A stretch of DNA of 64,000 nucleotides, from assembly GCF_014838825.1 (NCBI RefSeq), contig NZ_JACYMO010000001.1, forward strand, positions 456,566 through 520,565, given 5' to 3'. Each line of letters begins with the position of its first letter. Within the stretch, counting starts at the first letter, position 1. The notes under the pieces are model-generated. The model made no database searches. It saw only the letters and a list, made by a program, of their open reading frames with translations, and was not told the DNA's origin. Shown piece after piece: positions 58,226-64,000 of this stretch. The stretch is from Erwinia persicina. GTDB taxonomy: Bacteria; Pseudomonadota; Gammaproteobacteria; Enterobacterales; Enterobacteriaceae. The translations under genes were made by a program, and so were the position numbers.

Positions 58226-58651
58226 ATGAGTGAAGAACAAAGAACACCGCAGGGTGAAATGGTGCTGCGCACCCTGGCCATGCCCGCCGACACCAACGCC
58301 AATGGCGATATTTTCGGTGGCTGGCTGATGTCGCAGATGGATATGGGCGGGGCGATACTGGCTAAAGAGATTGCTGAAGGTCGTGTAGTGACAGTGCGCG
58401 CCGACGGCATGACGTTCCTGAAGCCGGTTGCCGTGGGGGATGTTGTCACATGTCATGCCCGCTGTATCCGCACGGGTACCAGTTCAATTACCATTAATAT
58501 CGAAGTGTGGATTAAAAAAGTGTCGTCTGAACCTATCGGGCAACGCTACTGCACGACCGAAGCGGTGTTTATCTACGTGGCTGTCGATCCGGAGGGGAAA
58601 CCGCGTCCGCTGCCGGATGATAAAAGTCATTTCACCTTAGAAACAGACTGA
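58226..58651 (+). CDS. yciA: Acyl-CoA thioesterase YciA
   Basis: A 141-residue hotdog-fold thioesterase. The family motif ANGDIFGGWLMSQMDMGGAI includes the catalytic Asp, and VVTVRADGMTFLKPVAVGD is present. YciA hydrolyses a broad range of acyl-CoAs. The ATG at 58226, with GGGGA upstream, was chosen over an earlier in-frame start. Confidence 0.95.
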   Translation: MSEEQRTPQGEMVLRTLAMPADTNANGDIFGGWLMSQMDMGGAILAKEIAEGRVVTVRADGMTFLKPVAVGDVVTCHARCIRTGTSSITINIEVWIKKVSSEPIGQRYCTTEAVFIYVAVDPEGKPRPLPDDKSHFTLETD

Positions 58652-58698
58652 CGCCTTTTTTTTGTCGGCCTGACTCAGAGTCAGTGCCCGCATCCGTC

Positions 58699-58725
58699 CC
58701 GGGCGCTTACGCCAGTAAGGCCCGG
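58699..58725. terminator. Hairpin between yciA and tonB
   Basis: CCGGGC / GCCCGG with an inner CTTAC / GTAAG stem and loop GCCA; lies between converging genes. T-runs are weak. Confidence 0.45.
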
Positions 58726-58744
58726 AATATCCGCAAGGGCGGTG

Positions 58745-59470
58745 TTATTCGATGCTGCTGCCCCCGTTAATCTTAAAGACGATATTCATCGTCACATCCT
58801 TGCCCGGTTTCCCGGCTTCATAACGCCACTTGCGAGCGGCCTGCTTCACTTCACGCTCAAACATATTGCGCGGCTCTGCCGACAGAATACGCAGGTTCTC
58901 GACCTGGCCGGCACTGTTAACATCAAACTGGACGCGTACACGCCCCTCCACACGCAGTGCAAAGGCACGCGCCGGATAACCAGGCTTGCCGATCGTCAGC
59001 GCGCGCGGGCCAGTTGATACGGCCGTTGACGGGGTCTGCGAGGTTTTCGGTGCCGTAGAGGGCCGGGTCTGCTCTGTCGGCCGGGTCTCTGCCGGAGCTG
59101 CGGGACGTGGCTTCACTTCCTGCTTCGGTTTGACCACCTCTTTCTTCACCGGCTTAGGCCGGGGTTTAGGTTTTGGCTTAGGCTCCGGTTTAGGGATGGG
59201 GACGGGTTCCGGCTTCGGGGGCTCCGGCACAGGTTCCGGCTCAGGTTCCGGTTCTGGTTCGGGCTCAACCACCGGCGGTGCAGGCTGAGGTTCAGGCTGC
59301 ACTTCGGGTGCCACCAGCGACACGCTGATAGGTTCAGACGCTTTAGGCATTTCGACCGCCTGATGAAAGGAGGCATACAGCAGCGCCCCGATCACCGATC
59401 CATGCAGTAAGACCGAAATCAGCAGGGGCAGAGGTGAGCGGCGAGGTAGATCGGTTATTAGCGTCGTCAT
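58745..59470 (-). CDS. tonB: Energy transducer TonB
   Basis: A 241-residue protein that couples the proton gradient through ExbB-ExbD to outer-membrane receptors. An N-terminal membrane anchor ([20 protein letters not shown]) with the conserved His, a long Pro-rich spacer of EP repeats then KP repeats (about residues 65-120), and the C-terminal domain ([20 protein letters not shown]) are present. An in-frame ATG upstream at 59512 lacks support. The ribosome-binding site is weak. A Fur box expected upstream was not clearly found. Confidence 0.95.
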   Translation of the reverse strand: MTTLITDLPRRSPLPLLISVLLHGSVIGALLYASFHQAVEMPKASEPISVSLVAPEVQPEPQPAPPVVEPEPEPEPEPEPVPEPPKPEPVPIPKPEPKPKPKPRPKPVKKEVVKPKQEVKPRPAAPAETRPTEQTRPSTAPKTSQTPSTAVSTGPRALTIGKPGYPARAFALRVEGRVRVQFDVNSAGQVENLRILSAEPRNMFEREVKQAARKWRYEAGKPGKDVTMNIVFKINGGSSIE

Positions 59471-59672
59471 AATCTTTCTGGTCAAAATGTGAGGGAGTGA
59501 TTTTAAATGCAAATAGCAATCAATTTCAATAAGCTCTCACAAGGAATCGCTAATTTGCGCTATAAAGCGCGACAGCCTGACCTTTATCAAGCACAAATTA
59601 TCTTTCGTTTGCACAAATGTTAACGATCACTTAACGTGATGCCGAATCTCATCCCCGACAGGAGTTCAGAAG

Positions 59673-59969
59673 GTGCTCTACGTAATTTACGCTGAAGATA
59701 ATAGTGACTCACTGGAAAAACGCACCGCCGTGCGCCCTGCTCACCTTGCGCGCCTGCAGTTACTGCGTGATGAAGGTCGTCTGATTATCGCCGGCCCGAT
59801 GCCTGCGGTGGACAGCAATGAACCCGGTGTGGCGGGCTTTAGCGGGTCAACAATCATTGCCGAGTTCCCGTCACTGGAATCAGCACAGTCCTGGGCGCAG
59901 GATGACCCTTATATCGCCGCAGGCGTTTATAAACACGTCGACATTAAACCCTTCAAACGGGCCTTTTAA
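59673..59969 (+). CDS. yciI: YciI family protein
   Basis: A 98-residue ferredoxin-like dimeric protein. It begins at GTG ([17 protein letters not shown]), with [11 protein letters not shown] containing a conserved His24 and GPMPAVDSN following. Members resemble chlorite-dismutase/muconolactone-isomerase folds; the E. coli protein has no established reaction. It is next to tonB as in E. coli. Confidence 0.93.
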   Translation: MLYVIYAEDNSDSLEKRTAVRPAHLARLQLLRDEGRLIIAGPMPAVDSNEPGVAGFSGSTIIAEFPSLESAQSWAQDDPYIAAGVYKHVDIKPFKRAF

Positions 59970-59974
59970 CGCAT

Positions 59975-59999
59975 TCCGGCGGTTCGCTGAACCGCCGGA
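59975..59999. terminator. Terminator between yciI and yciY
   Basis: An 11-bp stem, TCCGGCGGTTC / GAACCGCCGGA, with loop GCT, between convergent genes. Confidence 0.7.
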
Positions 60000-60012
60000 C
60001 GTGCCTCTGGCA

Positions 60013-60186
60013 TCAGTGATGCTGGGTGATAAACAGAATAGAACGGCGCTGCTGCTGGCTAACCATATGCCGGAAGGAGTGCATACGACCATAACGACGC
60101 GACTGCCCTTCTAACCAGCGCGCCCGGCGACGCTGAACCTGACGACTCATCCGCCAGCGTGCTACTTCATTTCTGCTTCGTCTCAT
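60013..60186 (-). CDS. yciY: Small basic protein YciY
   Basis: A 57-residue, very basic protein that begins MRRSRNEVARWRMSRQ and contains RWLEGQSRRYGRMHS, matching E. coli YciY in length and sequence. Function is unknown. GAGGG precedes the ATG at 60186; an earlier in-frame start at 60204 was not used. It lies between yciI and clsA as in E. coli. Confidence 0.88.
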   Translation of the reverse strand: MRRSRNEVARWRMSRQVQRRRARWLEGQSRRYGRMHSFRHMVSQQQRRSILFITQHH

Positions 60187-60357
60187 CACACCCTCAGTCT
60201 TCACATCTGTGTACGTTAAAACTCGCGGCGCAGTATAAACCTTTCTTAATCCGTACCAGGTCCGATGTCTTTCAAACGATTATGGTTTAAAGGTTCCCAG
60301 CGTAGTCATCTGCACGTAAACTCCTAAGACTTACGCGTGAACAGGATTTTTCACTTA

Positions 60358-62189
<1,832 letters not shown>

Positions 62190-62226
62190 GCATTACTCCC
62201 CTCTGCGGGCCCGCCGGGTGCGGGCC

Positions 62227-63072
62227 TTATTCCTGTTTCTCTTCCAGCACACCCCCGCAGCTTTTGCAGTAATGGGCGTCAGCATCGTGTCCGGTTTGCC
62301 TGCAGGTGCTGCAGTGACGCCGGTGACGGTTGCGCTGCATCACCTCGGTCATATACGAGCTCATCACCCCGGTGGGGATAGCAATCAGTGAATACCCCAG
62401 CAGGATAAGCACTGAGGAGACCATCCGTCCCAGCGGCGTGTGCGGCGTGATATCACCATAGCCCACCGTAGTCATGGTGACGACCGCCCAGTAGACCGCT
62501 ACCGGCAGGCTGGTAAAGCCGTGTTCCGGCCCTTCTATCACATACATCAGCCCGCCAAATATGCACAGCAGTATCATCACCCCGCCGAAGAACAGCAGCA
62601 GTTTTTTTCGCGCACTGACCAGACTCTCCCACAGCACGCTGGCCGACCCCATGTAGCGAAGTAGCTTCATCAGCCGAAGCAGGCGCAACACGCGCAGCAA
62701 CCTTATCGCCATCATGTAACGTAGGGCGATATCCGGCCAGAGCCAGAAGATATACAACGGCAAAGTGGTGATCAGATCGACAATGCCAAAAAAACTGAAT
62801 ATATACCGCATGGGACGTTCCGTGGTCAGTATCCGCAGCACATATTCCAGACTGAAAAGCAGGGTAAAAGCATACTCAAGCAGGAGAAACACCGAGGCTT
62901 CTTTCAACTGCAGAGTTATTTTGTGTGGTTCCGCAGACTCAATAAACAGTGTAATCACACTGACCAGCGTCGTAATAACCCAGAAAATTTCAAACCGGCG
63001 ACCCGCCGGGCTGCTCACATCAAACAAAAAAATATAGAGGCGCTGACGCCAGTTCCGTTCCTGTTTAGCCAT
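62227..63072 (-). CDS. Voltage-gated potassium channel with C-terminal zinc ribbon
   Basis: A 281-residue six-helix cation channel. S4 carries regularly spaced arginines (about 124-139, RLLRVLRLLRLMKLLR), and the pore has the potassium filter TTVGYGD (201-207). After S6 a short cytoplasmic tail contains C254-xx-C257 and C269-xx-C272, a zinc-ribbon pattern. E. coli kch at a nearby position is longer and ends in an RCK/TrkA domain, which is absent here; the gene also lies on the other side of clsA-yciU, next to oppF, so kch is not used as its name. Two start codons (63078, 63072) exist; GGAGG is better spaced for 63072. Confidence 0.85.
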   Translation of the reverse strand: MAKQERNWRQRLYIFLFDVSSPAGRRFEIFWVITTLVSVITLFIESAEPHKITLQLKEASVFLLLEYAFTLLFSLEYVLRILTTERPMRYIFSFFGIVDLITTLPLYIFWLWPDIALRYMMAIRLLRVLRLLRLMKLLRYMGSASVLWESLVSARKKLLLFFGGVMILLCIFGGLMYVIEGPEHGFTSLPVAVYWAVVTMTTVGYGDITPHTPLGRMVSSVLILLGYSLIAIPTGVMSSYMTEVMQRNRHRRHCSTCRQTGHDADAHYCKSCGGVLEEKQE

Positions 63073-63152
63073 CTGCATGCCCTCCGGCCATCCTTTGCGA
63101 ATCTGTATTACTAGAAGGGGCCAGACAGAAGATCAAGCACTAAGCGGAGGAA

Positions 63153-63185
63153 GAAAAAAAACCCGCATTGAATGCTCAATGCGGG
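63153..63185 (-). terminator. Terminator of the opp operon
   Basis: On the minus strand CCCGCATTGA / TCAATGCGGG (63162-63185) with a 4-nt loop is followed by eight T (63153-63160). Confidence 0.92.
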
Positions 63186-63212
63186 AAGATAACGAGAACA
63201 AAGAAAAAGCGA

Positions 63213-64000
63213 TTAGAGCGGGTCGACTTTCAGACAGGAGACGGCATGACGGAAGCTGCCCTCCAGCAGAGGCCGGGTTTTGGCGCACTCGGGCCCGGCA
63301 ATCGGGCAGCGGGTACGGAACACGCAGCCGGACGGCGGGTTAATCGGTGAAGGAAGTTCCCCTTCAAGCAGTTGAATCACTTTCTGCTTTTCCAGGTCAG
63401 GGTCAGGGATCGGCACCGCCGACATCAGCGCCCGGGTGTAAGGATGCTGCGGATTCTGATACACCTCTTTATAGGTGCCCAGCTCCACGGCATGCCCCAG
63501 ATACATTACCAGCACACGGTCAGAGATATGTTTCACCACCGCCAGGTCATGGGCGATAAAGATCAGCGACAGGCCCATCTCGCGCTGTAACTTTTGTAAC
63601 AGGTTGACCACCTGTGCCTGGATCGACACGTCCAGTGCTGACACGGGTTCATCGCAGATAATCAGCTTGGGTTCGAGGATCAGCGCCCGCGCAATACCGA
63701 TACGCTGGCACTGACCGCCGGAAAACTCGTGAGGATAGCGGTTGATCAGGTTAGGCAACAGGCCCACCTTCATCATCATCTCCTTCACGCGGTCTTTTAC
63801 TTCCTGACGCGGCATCTGCGGGTGATAAGTGCGCAACGGCTCTGCAATGATCTCACCGATATTCATACGCGGGTTCAGTGAGGCAAGCGGGTCCTGGAAT
63901 ATCATCTGGATGTCGCTGCGTGCGGCGCGCCACTCTTCGGCACTCTGTCCCAGCAGGTCACGCCCCAGCCAGGCCACCCGTCCTTCCGTGGCTTTCACCA
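63213..64000 (-). CDS. oppF: Oligopeptide transport ATP-binding protein OppF (3' part)
   Basis: The C-terminal 262 or so residues of the OppF ATPase; the N-terminus with Walker A is outside the window. Visible: [16 protein letters not shown] (Q-loop), the signature [15 protein letters not shown], Walker [13 protein letters not shown] and the HDL switch, then the oligopeptide-transporter C-terminal cysteine motif [15 protein letters not shown]. OppF, with OppD, powers OppABC uptake of oligopeptides. The GTG near the window edge is internal. Confidence 0.96.
   Translation of the reverse strand, partial: VKATEGRVAWLGRDLLGQSAEEWRAARSDIQMIFQDPLASLNPRMNIGEIIAEPLRTYHPQMPRQEVKDRVKEMMMKVGLLPNLINRYPHEFSGGQCQRIGIARALILEPKLIICDEPVSALDVSIQAQVVNLLQKLQREMGLSLIFIAHDLAVVKHISDRVLVMYLGHAVELGTYKEVYQNPQHPYTRALMSAVPIPDPDLEKQKVIQLLEGELPSPINPPSGCVFRTRCPIAGPECAKTRPLLEGSFRHAVSCLKVDPL

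Noticed and set aside
59471-59672. Fur box upstream of tonB
   Set aside because: Expected from E. coli, and AT-rich stretches exist, but no segment matches the consensus well enough to report.

Overview
This window is a chromosomal segment of an enterobacterium. Gene content and order follow the Escherichia coli sap-rnb-pyrF-cysB-topA-trp-tonB-opp region closely, but with several accessory insertions. Unfused trpG and trpD, an rpfF/rpfR pair and an osmB-yciH-pyrF-lapB-lapA-pgpB-ribA-acnA-cysB-topA core fit Erwiniaceae (Erwinia or Pantoea) or a close relative better than Escherichia. That assignment is inference from gene content, not a phylogeny.

Layout. Positions 1-1078 hold the end of the sap peptide-transport operon (sapD, sapF), followed by yciW. 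Between yciW and rnb lie a LysR-type regulator, two tandem YnfC-type lipoproteins, an orphan PTS EIICB permease and a YdeP-type molybdopterin oxidoreductase; fabI, which sits next to sapF/yciW in E. coli, is absent here. After rnb come cstA, a tiny ORF coupled to cstA, and a convergent pair encoding a PAS-GGDEF-EAL receptor (rpfR, the pdeR/gmr counterpart) and a DSF-type fatty-acid signal synthase (rpfF). Then follow a lone araD and the conserved run osmB, yciH, pyrF, lapB, lapA, pgpB, ribA, acnA, three very small genes including ymiA, cysB and topA.

From 31327 to 41679 a five-gene operon lies between topA and sohB. It encodes a WGR/DUF4132 protein, a MoxR AAA+ ATPase, a DUF5682 protein, a VWA protein and a twin-SWIM zinc-finger protein. 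It matches the E. coli yehI-yehL-yehM-yehP-yehQ set, whose function is not established, and is the most interesting system here. The 5' end of sohB carries an exact 107-bp tandem duplication that creates a 28-codon upstream ORF. yciK, btuR and rluB follow, then an AT-rich stretch with a lipoprotein serine protease, then yciO and rnm.

The complete trp operon (promoter/operator, trpL attenuator, trpE, G, D, CF, B, A) occupies 48532-55302. A BON lipoprotein and ompW, with a consensus FNR site, come next, then yciC, yciB, yciA, tonB, yciI, yciY, clsA and yciU. A voltage-gated potassium channel with a C-terminal zinc-ribbon motif precedes the 3' end of oppF at the window edge.

Most genes are housekeeping: tryptophan, pyrimidine, riboflavin and sulfur metabolism, the TCA cycle, RNA decay, DNA supercoiling and envelope lipid control. 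The signalling layer is RpfF/RpfR (fatty-acid signal to c-di-GMP), and the stress/accessory layer is YdeP, CstA, OsmB and the yeh-type operon.
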